Origin: an uncultured Campylobacter sp.
GTDB lineage: Bacteria; Campylobacterota; Campylobacteria; Campylobacterales; Campylobacteraceae
Direction of reading: 5' to 3'
DNA length: 15,032 nt
Assembly: GCF_937997595.1 (NCBI RefSeq)
Contig: NZ_CALKTS010000065.1
Location: forward strand, 1-15,032
The position numbers and the translations under genes are program-made. The notes under the pieces were generated by a model that did no database searches, was not told the DNA's origin, and saw nothing but the letters and a program-made list of their open reading frames with translations. Each line of letters opens with the position of its first letter. Position 1 is the stretch's first letter. Shown piece after piece: positions 1 to 7,290 of this stretch.

Positions 1-2964
1 GAAGGTGGCTCCCAAAATTTAGGGCAGATCAATGTTACGGGAAACGTAGAAAGCGACCCGCTTGCCAAAAAAGTCGGCGAAACTAAAAAGAGCGCCAAAA
101 CGCTAGAAAAGCAGCAAGTCTCCGACACTAGAGACCTCGTAAAATATGAAACGGGGGTTAGCGTCGTAGAGGCGGGCAGGATGGGTTCTAGCGGCTACTC
201 GATCCGCGGAGTGGACGAAAACCGCGTCGCCATCACGATAGACGGACTTCATCAAGCAGAGACTTTAAGCTCGCAAGGTTTTAAAGAGATCTTTGAAGGA
301 TATGGAAACTTTAATAACACTAGAAACGGCGTCGAGATGGAAAATGTCAAACAAGCTACTATCACCAAGGGCGCAGACTCGATAAAAGCGGGTTCTGGCG
401 CACTTGGAGGCTCCGTTATGTTCGAGACCAAGGATGCACGGGATTATTTAATCGATAAAAATTGGTTTTACGGCTTTAAAGCGGGTATTTCTAGCAGAGA
501 TAAGGAGAAAATGAGATCTCATACTCTAGCTGCGAAAGTTAATTGGTTTGACTTTTTAGTAATCAGAACAGATAGAAATTCTCACGAGCTTAGAAACTAC
601 GGATACGGCACCTACGACGATAGCGTAAGAGGAAGGGAGAGGGAGCAAACTGATCCTTATACCATCAAAAAAGAGAGCACCTTAGTTAAAATATCCTTTC
701 AGCCAAATGATGAAAATAGAATTACCCTCATGAATGATGATTCTAAAAATAGATCGAAAGGCAACGACTACTCATATACGCTCTATCCAAGATCGATTAC
801 TAATCCCGATTTTTTCGAAAGCAAGCTCGGAGAGAGATACACGGACGATCTTAGCAAGAGAGAAAATAGAGGTATCGCTTACGAAAATTTTACCGAAACG
901 CCGCTTTGGGATAGCGTAAAATTTTCATTCTCTAATCAAAGAATCAAACAAAGAGCCAGAACGGAGGAGTATTGCAGAGGCGATAATTGCGCAGAAATAG
1001 CAAACCCTATAATAAAAAGAGATGGCAACAATAATATAGTAGACTCAAACGGAAACGAATTTAACATAGATAGAGGCGGTCCGGGAGGAATGACGAGATT
1101 AATTGATTCAAATGGAAAAACGTATTTATCGGGTTATGCCATTCCAAATATAAGTAATATGAAATTAAACTGCGAAGAATTTAACTGTAACGGTCCGTTA
1201 ACGCTTTATAGAATTCCCTTCAATTCTGATCCAATAGAAAAAATGAGTCTGCCTCTGAATAGTCCAACCTATAATTTTACGGGTTCAAATGGAAAGAATT
1301 ATGAATTTGATATACACGAAGAGACCTTAAACGGAAAGAGATATAAGGTAATTAAACCTAGTTATACTAATGGCATAGTCAAACAAGATTCTAATGAATT
1401 TAATATGCTTTTACCAAACTCACAGGGCTATCTTGATAGAGACTGGAAAGAAAGGGATCTAAATACCGATACTAAGCAGTTTGATCTGGATTTTAGCAAA
1501 GATTTTAATTTTTTGAGTGTGGAAAATAGCCTTTCATATGGACTAAAATATATAAAAACCGATAAATCTATGGTAAATAGGGCGGGTTTTGACGCTACGA
1601 ATCCTCAATGGTGGGCAGATACCGCTCCAGGTGACTGCCAAGGTGCAGATGCATTCAATGCACTGAAATGCCCTAAAACTGAGCCTGAAACATCATTTTT
1701 AATACCGGTCGAAAGCAAAAACGGAGTCTTTCACGTAGCAGACGATGTTATAGTAAATGATCTTTTTGATTTCAATCTAGCCTATAGATACGATAGAGTA
1801 AGATATAAACCGGGCTATGTTCCGGGCAAGACCCCAAAGATCCCCGACGGTATGGTCGAGGGTCTATTTATACCGCTTGCGAAAAATCCGCTTCCGGAGC
1901 CCAAGTGGAGCGACTATCCAAATTGGTCGGATTATGTGGCAGCCAGGAACGCATACCTAGCAAAGCAAGCCGAAGTCGATGCGCTGAATGCAACGAATGC
2001 TGAGCGAAATATAGAGTATATGTCAAAGCCGAAGGAGTATAAAAACAACTCCTACGCCGTGGGTTTAAATTTTAATCCTCTTGAGTTTGTAAGAATTCAA
2101 ACGAAGTATTCAAAAGCCTTTAGGGCGCCTACTACGGATGAGCTATATCTAGCGTTTAAGCATCCGGATTTTACGATAAAACCTAATGTAGATCTAAGGC
2201 CCGAAATAGCCAAAACCAAAGAAATAGCCGTTACCTTTCATAGCGAAAGTAGGAGTTATATTACGATTAGCAGATTCAAAACGGACTATCAAGACTTCTT
2301 AGATCTGGAATATCAAGGCACCAAAAGGGTAAATACGAACGCAAATAGCGCGCTTGATTTCGATATGTATCAAAACGTAAATAGACAAAGAGCCAAGGTA
2401 AACGGCATAGAGATAAGCTCTAAATTTAACCTAAGCGATATCTCCGATAGTCTGGGCGGATTTTATGTAGGATATAAATTTACGAAACAAAAGGGTAAAA
2501 TTTTAACAGATGATGACGGTTTGGTGCCGATGAATGCGATACAGCCAAAAACTTCGGTATATAACGTGGGCTATGCCGAGAAAAATGACAAATTCGGAGT
2601 TGATATATACCTTACGACCGTATCGGCTAAAAAGCCCGAAGATACCTACAATATGTTTTGGAAAAACGAGAGGCAAAGCGGAGATCCTATAAACGGACGC
2701 CAGGTGACCGATTACAGAGCGCACTGGTTAAGCACCAGCTACAAAGTGCTAGACCTAGTGGCATACACCAAGCCAACTAAAAATTTAACCTTCAGATTTG
2801 GCTGCTACAACATAACCGACGAAAAATATCTAACCTGGGAATCGGCTAGATCGGTAAGGTCTTTCGGCACCACGAATATGGTTCGCAAATCAGATAGCCT
2901 GGGCATCAACCGCTTCTACGCTCCGGGGCGAAATTTTAAGCTGACCTTCGAGCTTACCCTGTAA
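1..2964 (+). CDS. TonB-dependent receptor, haemoglobin/transferrin/lactoferrin class (5' end missing)
   Basis: Outer-membrane gated barrel that imports iron or haem from a host iron-binding protein, powered by TonB-ExbB-ExbD. The frame is open from base 1, so the first ATG at 181 is internal and only a signal peptide and a few residues should be missing. In fragment numbering, a TonB-box-like stretch (LGQINVTG) lies at residues 7-14. The plug follows, with RGVDENRVAITIDGL near residue 70 and the KGADSIKAGSGALGGSV motif near 125, both typical of this receptor class. The C-terminal part shows the usual AFRAPT and APGRNFKLTF motifs, and the last residues are ELTL rather than the usual terminal Phe. 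Three close cysteine pairs (325/330, 391/396, 546/557) probably form disulfides in extracellular loops. The large insertion around residues 330-480 is more A+T-rich than its flanks. The ligand cannot be told from sequence; C. jejuni CtuA-type or LbpA/TbpA-like receptors are the nearest idea. Confidence 0.9.
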   Translation, partial: EGGSQNLGQINVTGNVESDPLAKKVGETKKSAKTLEKQQVSDTRDLVKYETGVSVVEAGRMGSSGYSIRGVDENRVAITIDGLHQAETLSSQGFKEIFEGYGNFNNTRNGVEMENVKQATITKGADSIKAGSGALGGSVMFETKDARDYLIDKNWFYGFKAGISSRDKEKMRSHTLAAKVNWFDFLVIRTDRNSHELRNYGYGTYDDSVRGREREQTDPYTIKKESTLVKISFQPNDENRITLMNDDSKNRSKGNDYSYTLYPRSITNPDFFESKLGERYTDDLSKRENRGIAYENFTETPLWDSVKFSFSNQRIKQRARTEEYCRGDNCAEIANPIIKRDGNNNIVDSNGNEFNIDRGGPGGMTRLIDSNGKTYLSGYAIPNISNMKLNCEEFNCNGPLTLYRIPFNSDPIEKMSLPLNSPTYNFTGSNGKNYEFDIHEETLNGKRYKVIKPSYTNGIVKQDSNEFNMLLPNSQGYLDRDWKERDLNTDTKQFDLDFSKDFNFLSVENSLSYGLKYIKTDKSMVNRAGFDATNPQWWADTAPGDCQGADAFNALKCPKTEPETSFLIPVESKNGVFHVADDVIVNDLFDFNLAYRYDRVRYKPGYVPGKTPKIPDGMVEGLFIPLAKNPLPEPKWSDYPNWSDYVAARNAYLAKQAEVDALNATNAERNIEYMSKPKEYKNNSYAVGLNFNPLEFVRIQTKYSKAFRAPTTDELYLAFKHPDFTIKPNVDLRPEIAKTKEIAVTFHSESRSYITISRFKTDYQDFLDLEYQGTKRVNTNANSALDFDMYQNVNRQRAKVNGIEISSKFNLSDISDSLGGFYVGYKFTKQKGKILTDDDGLVPMNAIQPKTSVYNVGYAEKNDKFGVDIYLTTVSAKKPEDTYNMFWKNERQSGDPINGRQVTDYRAHWLSTSYKVLDLVAYTKPTKNLTFRFGCYNITDEKYLTWESARSVRSFGTTNMVRKSDSLGINRFYAPGRNFKLTFELTL

Positions 2965-2972
2965 ATTTCAAT

Positions 2973-3009
2973 AAAATTTGGACTAAATTTAATATCTAGT
3001 CCAAATTTT
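2973..3009 (+). terminator. Hairpin terminator after the TonB-dependent receptor
   Basis: A perfect 13-base inverted repeat (arms 2973-2985 and 2997-3009, 11-base loop) begins 8 bases after the receptor stop codon. The right arm itself ends in TTTT and T-rich sequence follows. This fits an intrinsic terminator; the stem is A+T-rich apart from its GGAC/GTCC core. Confidence 0.65.
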
Positions 3010-3907
3010 GATCTTTAAAATTTTTAAACGGCTCGGTAAAACCGCAACTACTTTTTGGGTATATAAACAAGAGCGCTGCCTATCAAATCTCTCAGCTGCT
3101 TTCTAGATCGGCAAAAGTTTATATAAAAAGAGTGGGTTAAATTTTATTCTGCGACGATCTAGCGAAAAAATTTATAGAATTTTATAAAACGCGTAACCGC
3201 ACAAATGCCGCTGCGCTTTCGGTATAGAAATTTTATCACTAGCTGCGGCTTGCTAACTATGCGATATCCTATAATTTTGTGATGTTTTTAAATTTTAAAA
3301 TTTTACGTAGCGTGGCAGACCAAAGGCTTCTGTCTGTGATGACATCAGCTTTATAATTTTGCAATGACGCCCGCGATTTTTCCCTTGCTTCGAGATCGAA
3401 TTTTTACCCGTGTAAATTTACCGAGCCGAAAAACATAGCATCCGTATGTGCTAAAAATTTCGCAGGCGCACAGCTCTACATTACGCAAATCGCAGGAGAA
3501 TTTTAATGCCGTGAATCTGCGCGGATTATCTCGCTTCCAGGCAGCGAGAGTCTTTTTGCGGCAATGAGCGCAATCTATTTCTCTTCGCTCTATCCCGCCC
3601 GCTTGTGACGACAAATCTTATAAACGCAGTGGTCCTTTAAAAATTTTAACTTCAAATTTTGCTCCGAAGCTCGCTAAATTTAAGAAGAGCCCACACAGAT
3701 AAATTGTTCTATTTTAGCGCGGCGCACGAGGTTTTTAAATTTGCGGCGCCCGTAGGAGACTTTAAAGCTCGCTAAGTTTCGCCGTCGTTAGCACGCAAGG
3801 CTGATCCTGCTAGCAATCTTTTGTGCGGTTTATCTCCTTGTATTACTTGCTTAAACTCCCGCCGCAGTATATGTCGGCGCCGGACAAATCATCGCTTCGT
3901 TTTAAAT
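3010..3907. other. Long intergenic region, no convincing gene
   Basis: About 900 bases lie between two convergent genes. The longest open frame, 3614-3351 on the minus strand (87 codons), would start with TTG, has no ribosome binding site, and encodes an Arg/Cys-rich, low-complexity-looking peptide. I do not accept it as a gene. The sequence alternates AAATTT-type A+T blocks with G+C-rich stretches. It contains an 8-base inverted repeat (3103-3110 with 3155-3162), a near-repeat of AGCTCGCTAAATTT (about 3668 and 3765) and a lone TATAAT at 3270-3275. No tRNA or known RNA was recognised. Gene decay or a dispersed repeat is possible. Confidence 0.5.
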
Positions 3908-5404
3908 TTAATCCTCATATCCTCTAATGCTAATATGTCTTCCCTCTATCTTAGGAACTACGGGCTTCTTTTTAAGCTTAACGCCATACAAATTAATGCC
4001 GTAAAGTTTGCTAAGGCGGATAAAATCGACGTTAAGTTCCTCTAAATCGGTATCGCGAAGATCAATGTATTTAAGGCTTGTCATATCGTTTATGCTCTGC
4101 GGTAATTTTTTAATTGCAGTCTCGGAGAGATCTAAAATTTCTAAATTTTTTAAATTTCCTACGCTTTCCGGAAGCTGCGTAATATTTTTTCCGTGGATGT
4201 AAAGCTCCTTTAAATTATGCAGATTTCCGATGCTCTCAGGGATTTTCGTAATGGCTTGGCTGTTAATTTTCAGCTCTCCCAAAGCATCAAGCATGCCGAT
4301 GCTCTCAGGCAGACTCTCTTGCTTATATCTGCCAATATCGAGTTTTTTTAAGCTTTTTAATGCGCCGATACTTTCAGGGATTTCTTGTATATTTTCAGAC
4401 CAAATATCAAGCTCCTGCAGATTATGCAAATCCCCTAACTCAGATGGGATCGTTTTGATATTTGAACTTATATGAAGCCTTTTGAGCGACGGGATTTTCA
4501 CGGCGAGCCGCAATCTCTGCTCGTCCATATGACCCCACTCCTCAAGATTGGGTAAATTTACGATATTTTCAGGAGGAGAGGTAAAATCTTCGGTCAGCTC
4601 CTTTAGGCTAGACATTCGCGAAACCTCATCGGGTAGCGCCTCTATATGCGTGTTCGTAAGATATAAAATTTCCAGGTTTTTCAGCTCTGCTAGATACGTA
4701 GGCAAAGTATGTAAAAAATTACAACTATAACAGTGGAGCTCTCGCAGCTTGCTCATCCCTGTAATCTGCGGCGGCAATTGCGAAATATGCGTTTCATCCA
4801 GTTCGAGATATTCTAAATTCTTTAAATTTGCTACATTCGCGCTCAACTCTTTTACGGGGCAACGATCCAAAATCAGAGTCTTAAGATTCGGAATTTTAGA
4901 GATATTTTCACTAATCTCCGTAAATTCGGTAGCGCGCAAGCCTAAATACTTGAGCTTTTTTAAATTTTGCACGCAAGAGGGCAGATCCGAAACTCTCGTG
5001 CCTTGCAAATCAAGCTTTTTTAAATTTGAAAGCAAACAGATCTCGGGCGGAACCTGCGTAACCTCATCCACTATAATCGGCGAAACGGTCATAAAATTCG
5101 CGTTTCTGCCGAAGTCTAGCTCATCAATGTCCGCAAGCTTTTCATACAAATCCCATGTCGTAGCGATATCGCTAAAGAAGCTTATACCATAGTAATTCTC
5201 TCGCCCTTTATCGCTAAAGCGTAAAAAATTCGCCAAGTTTTGCATCTGCGTATTTTGATCCTCGCTTAGCTTTGGGCTAAACTTCAGGCGGATGTCCTGC
5301 GCATCGTTTGACATACTAATTTTAATGCCTTTAAAACCGGAGATTGATTGTATGCAGAGCGAAAAAGCAACTGCTATAAATAGCGCGATATAAATCTTTT
5401 TCAT
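3908..5404 (-). CDS. Secreted leucine-rich-repeat protein
   Basis: Protein of 498 residues, function unknown. I chose the ATG at 5404 over the upstream in-frame ATG at 5503. It gives a clean signal peptide (MKKIYIALFIAVAFSLCIQS, cleavage near residue 22-25) and has an AAGG ribosome binding site about 8 bases upstream. A non-repeat region covers residues 25-117. About 16 LRR units of roughly 23 residues (consensus LPESIGNLKNLEELDL) then run to about residue 480, ending in a short basic and polar tail. No NEL ubiquitin-ligase domain, transmembrane anchor or LPXTG-like signal follows. Cys17 in FSLC is a poor lipobox because Leu precedes it, so a soluble periplasmic or exported protein is more likely than a lipoprotein. 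LRR proteins bind other proteins, so adhesion or host interaction is possible but is only inference. The gene stands alone, convergent with the iron receptor and downstream of ppa. Confidence 0.85.
   Translation of the reverse strand: MKKIYIALFIAVAFSLCIQSISGFKGIKISMSNDAQDIRLKFSPKLSEDQNTQMQNLANFLRFSDKGRENYYGISFFSDIATTWDLYEKLADIDELDFGRNANFMTVSPIIVDEVTQVPPEICLLSNLKKLDLQGTRVSDLPSCVQNLKKLKYLGLRATEFTEISENISKIPNLKTLILDRCPVKELSANVANLKNLEYLELDETHISQLPPQITGMSKLRELHCYSCNFLHTLPTYLAELKNLEILYLTNTHIEALPDEVSRMSSLKELTEDFTSPPENIVNLPNLEEWGHMDEQRLRLAVKIPSLKRLHISSNIKTIPSELGDLHNLQELDIWSENIQEIPESIGALKSLKKLDIGRYKQESLPESIGMLDALGELKINSQAITKIPESIGNLHNLKELYIHGKNITQLPESVGNLKNLEILDLSETAIKKLPQSINDMTSLKYIDLRDTDLEELNVDFIRLSKLYGINLYGVKLKKKPVVPKIEGRHISIRGYED
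4150..4440 (-). repeat. 69-base periodic repeats inside the LRR gene
   Basis: The 14-base word CCGATGCTCTCAGG occurs at 4227-4240 and 4296-4309, with a close variant at 4365-4378, each exactly 69 bases apart. A second word around AGCTCC...ATTATGCA recurs at 4203 and 4410, exactly three periods apart. The period is one 23-residue LRR. Likeness at the DNA level, not only the protein level, suggests fairly recent tandem duplication in this part of the array. Confidence 0.7.
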
Positions 5405-5545
5405 TTGAGTCGCCTTTTTAAAATTTAAAATTTTAGTATCTAGCTGCGCGATATTTATAAAATTTAAGCGAGCGCTTTGCAAGCTTGATTTAAAAATCCT
5501 CACATCGCTCTGCGCTTCGCAAATTCCATCAAATTTTAAAATTTC

Positions 5546-5584
5546 GGAATTTCGCGCAGCGTCTTAAAGGCGGAGCGAAATTCC
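5546..5584 (-). terminator. Probable terminator of the BOF-ppa transcript
   Basis: A perfect 10-base inverted repeat (5546-5555 with 5575-5584, 19-base loop) starts 23 bases after the ppa stop codon. On the minus strand it is followed by T-rich sequence (GAAATTTTAAAATTT). The loop is longer than usual, so the call is moderate. Confidence 0.45.
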
Positions 5585-5607
5585 AAATCAAAGGACGCTT
5601 GTAAATT

Positions 5608-6126
5608 TTATTTATAAGCCTTGATCGCTTTGTCTAGGATTTTCTCGGCCTCGGCAGCGCTTGCAAAATCCTTTACTTTGACCCATTTATTCGGCTCTAA
5701 AAGCTTGTAGGTTTCGAAGAAATTTTTGATCTTATCCAGCGTCGCTTTAGGCAGATCGGAGACCCCTTTAATGCCCTCATATCGCGGATCGATCTTGCTA
5801 ACCGGCACGGCAAGCAGCTTCTCGTCCATTCCGCTTTCGTCCTCCATCATCAAAACGCCGATTAGGCGGCACGGGATCACGCTGCCTGCGGCAAGCGGGT
5901 ATTCGTTTAGCACCAAAACATCCGCAGGATCGCCGTCGTCAGCCAAGGTATTGGGCACGAAGCCGTAATTTGCGGGGTAAAACATCGCGCCGTAGAGCAC
6001 GCGATCTACGCAGAGCGCGCCGCTTTCTTTGTCGATCTCGTATTTGATGTTCGAGCCGTAAGGGATTTCGATCACTGCGTTGATTTTATCGGGGTTTGAG
6101 CCCACTTTTATCTTTGAAAGATCCAT
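5608..6126 (-). CDS. ppa: Inorganic pyrophosphatase, family I
   Basis: Soluble cytoplasmic enzyme that hydrolyses pyrophosphate to two phosphates and so pulls forward tRNA charging, nucleic-acid and other syntheses. The protein is 172 residues, the normal length for the bacterial family. The metal-binding signature DDGDPADVLV is at residues 63-72 (Asp64, Asp66, Asp69). Further expected active-site residues line up with E. coli Ppa: Glu20, Lys28, Glu30, Arg42, Asp96 and Asp101. The ATG at 6126 has an AAAGGA ribosome binding site 5-6 bases upstream. The upstream BOF gene ends only 9 bases before this start, so the two are probably one transcript. In C. jejuni ppa lies directly next to adk; here the BOF gene and a 200-base spacer separate them. 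Confidence 0.97.
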   Translation of the reverse strand: MDLSKIKVGSNPDKINAVIEIPYGSNIKYEIDKESGALCVDRVLYGAMFYPANYGFVPNTLADDGDPADVLVLNEYPLAAGSVIPCRLIGVLMMEDESGMDEKLLAVPVSKIDPRYEGIKGVSDLPKATLDKIKNFFETYKLLEPNKWVKVKDFASAAEAEKILDKAIKAYK

Positions 6127-6135
6127 GGTTTTCCT

Positions 6136-6492
6136 TTATTTAGAATTTAAAATTTTGATATTTTTCACGTCTATCGTCGTTTTGGTAAAATCTTTGTCGA
6201 TCTCGCCGCTAATTCGCACGAGCGTATTTTCATCCACGCTCACGCCGCGCCAAACGTCATCGTCGATCTCAACCTCGATGCTATCTCCATTTTGATCCAC
6301 AAATCTATAATGCTCGCGTCTGAGTTGAGATTTTATCCTGCCGTCGATCGCGACAAAAGAATCATCTCTTAATTTAAGCGCTTCTTTGACGCTTGACGGT
6401 TGAGTTTGCGCCGCGGAGCCGCTTGCCACAAACCCGCCAGCGCCGAATGCAGCCGCACATAAAGCCATACTAATTAAAAATTTTCTAACCAT
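6136..6492 (-). CDS. BOF family periplasmic OB-fold protein (YgiW/YdeI type)
   Basis: Small exported OB-fold protein of the BOF family. Its E. coli members YgiW and YdeI (OmdA) are linked to peroxide, cationic-peptide and envelope stress tolerance; the molecular function is not settled. The protein has a signal peptide (MVRKFLISMALCAAAFG..., cleavage probably near Ala-Ala of GSAAQT). The family core follows: VKEALKLRDDSFVAIDG, YRFVDQNG, IEVEIDDDVWRG and VRISGEIDKDF. I chose the ATG at 6492 over the one at 6498 because AAGGA sits 5 bases before it, whereas the purine run directly abuts the upstream ATG. The upstream start would add only Met-Asp. The gene is 9 bases from ppa and likely co-transcribed. 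I do not recall it at this place in C. jejuni, so it may be an insertion into the adk-ppa neighbourhood. Confidence 0.88.
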   Translation of the reverse strand: MVRKFLISMALCAAAFGAGGFVASGSAAQTQPSSVKEALKLRDDSFVAIDGRIKSQLRREHYRFVDQNGDSIEVEIDDDVWRGVSVDENTLVRISGEIDKDFTKTTIDVKNIKILNSK

Positions 6493-6544
6493 ATCCATCC
6501 TTAAATTTTAATCTCTGTATCCGCAAATAGATCTGAAATTTCAT

Positions 6545-6608
6545 TAAATTTAAAAGCCGCTCATATTTAACGCTCGCATTAAATTTGCGGCGCGAGCTTT
6601 TAAATTTA
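6545..6608. repeat. Inverted repeat in the adk-BOF spacer
   Basis: Arms 6545-6557 and 6596-6608 form a perfect 13-base inverted repeat around a 38-base loop. An inner GCCGC/GCGGC pair (6556-6560 with 6587-6591) offers an alternative fold. It lies 100 bases beyond the adk stop codon and could terminate the aspS-adk transcript or be part of the leader of the BOF-ppa transcript. The arms are made of common AAATTT words, so chance is possible. Confidence 0.3.
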
Positions 6609-6708
6609 CGCTTAAAATTTGGCTATTTAGCGCGACGGCAAGCTATAAATTTAAAGGCGCACTCGTACTAAAAAGCGCGTCTTAAATTTAAGCCGCCATC
6701 CAAGCGCG

Positions 6709-7290
6709 CTAGCCTAATTTTTCGATCTGCGCGGCGATTATAGCGTTTATGTCCGCTACGATCTCCTCGACCGTGCGCTCGCCGTTTACGCTGTAAAATA
6801 CGCCCGCGTCGCCGTAAAATTTACGGATATCCTCGATCGGCTCTGAAAATACCGCCATGCGGTTTTTAAAGACCTCCTCGTTATCGTCTGCTCCGCGAGC
6901 GCGTCCTAAAACACGCTCCTTGGCGATTTCCTCGCTAACGCACACTTCGATGACTGCGCTAAGATTTACATCATCGTCGCCTCGCAGCACCTCGTCTAGC
7001 TTATTCATCTGCTCGACACTCCTTGGATAGCCGTCGATGATGATGAAGTCTTTAGGCGAGCTTTTAATCGCGCTAACGATAGCATTTACGACGATATCAA
7101 GCGGCACGAGATTGCCTTTAGAGATGAAGCCGTCTATCTGCCTACCAAGAGCGCTGCCGCTTGCTACCTCGGCACGCAGCAGATCGCCTGTGGAGTAGTG
7201 CTCGATGCTTTGATTCATCTGAGCGATCATGCTCGCATCGGTCGTTTTGCCGCTGCCAGGAGCGCCGATGATTAAAAAAAGGCTTTTCAT
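6709..7290 (-). CDS. adk: Adenylate kinase
   Basis: Cytoplasmic enzyme that interconverts ATP + AMP and 2 ADP, keeping adenylate energy charge in balance. The protein is 193 residues. The P-loop GAPGSGKTT is at residues 9-17, the AMP-binding STGDLLRAEV near 33-42 and the DGYPRS motif near 85-90. The LID region is short (RARGADDNEEVFKNR), so this is the short, zinc-free form usual in epsilonproteobacteria. The ATG overlaps the aspS stop by 4 bases (ATGA), and AAGGAG lies 5-6 bases upstream inside the end of aspS. Translation is therefore probably coupled to aspS. The same aspS-adk order is known from C. jejuni. Confidence 0.96.
   Translation of the reverse strand: MKSLFLIIGAPGSGKTTDASMIAQMNQSIEHYSTGDLLRAEVASGSALGRQIDGFISKGNLVPLDIVVNAIVSAIKSSPKDFIIIDGYPRSVEQMNKLDEVLRGDDDVNLSAVIEVCVSEEIAKERVLGRARGADDNEEVFKNRMAVFSEPIEDIRKFYGDAGVFYSVNGERTVEEIVADINAIIAAQIEKLG

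Noticed and set aside
181..183. ATG at 181 as the start of the TonB-dependent receptor
   Set aside because: The frame is open from base 1 and encodes a TonB-box-like stretch and the start of the plug, so 181 is internal.
3270..3275. TATAAT in the long spacer as a promoter
   Set aside because: No gene or recognisable RNA follows on the plus strand, and such words are expected by chance in A+T-rich spacers.
3351..3614. 87-codon minus-strand reading frame in the long spacer
   Set aside because: It has a TTG start without a ribosome binding site, an unusual Arg/Cys-rich composition, and no domain I recognise. It is kept only as a finding about the spacer.
4749..5192. 147-codon plus-strand frame opposite the LRR gene
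   Set aside because: It mirrors the repetitive Leu/Lys codons of the LRR gene and is rich in Ser, Phe and Lys with no motif. The minus-strand protein has a signal peptide and a clear repeat fold.
5404..5503. Upstream ATG at 5503 as the start of the LRR protein
   Set aside because: It would put 33 mostly polar and basic residues before an otherwise ideal signal peptide, and the 5404 ATG has its own ribosome binding site.
6509..6708. Clusters of AAATTT/TTTAAATTT words as a regulatory site
   Set aside because: The same words fill every spacer in the window and look like a genus-wide composition feature.
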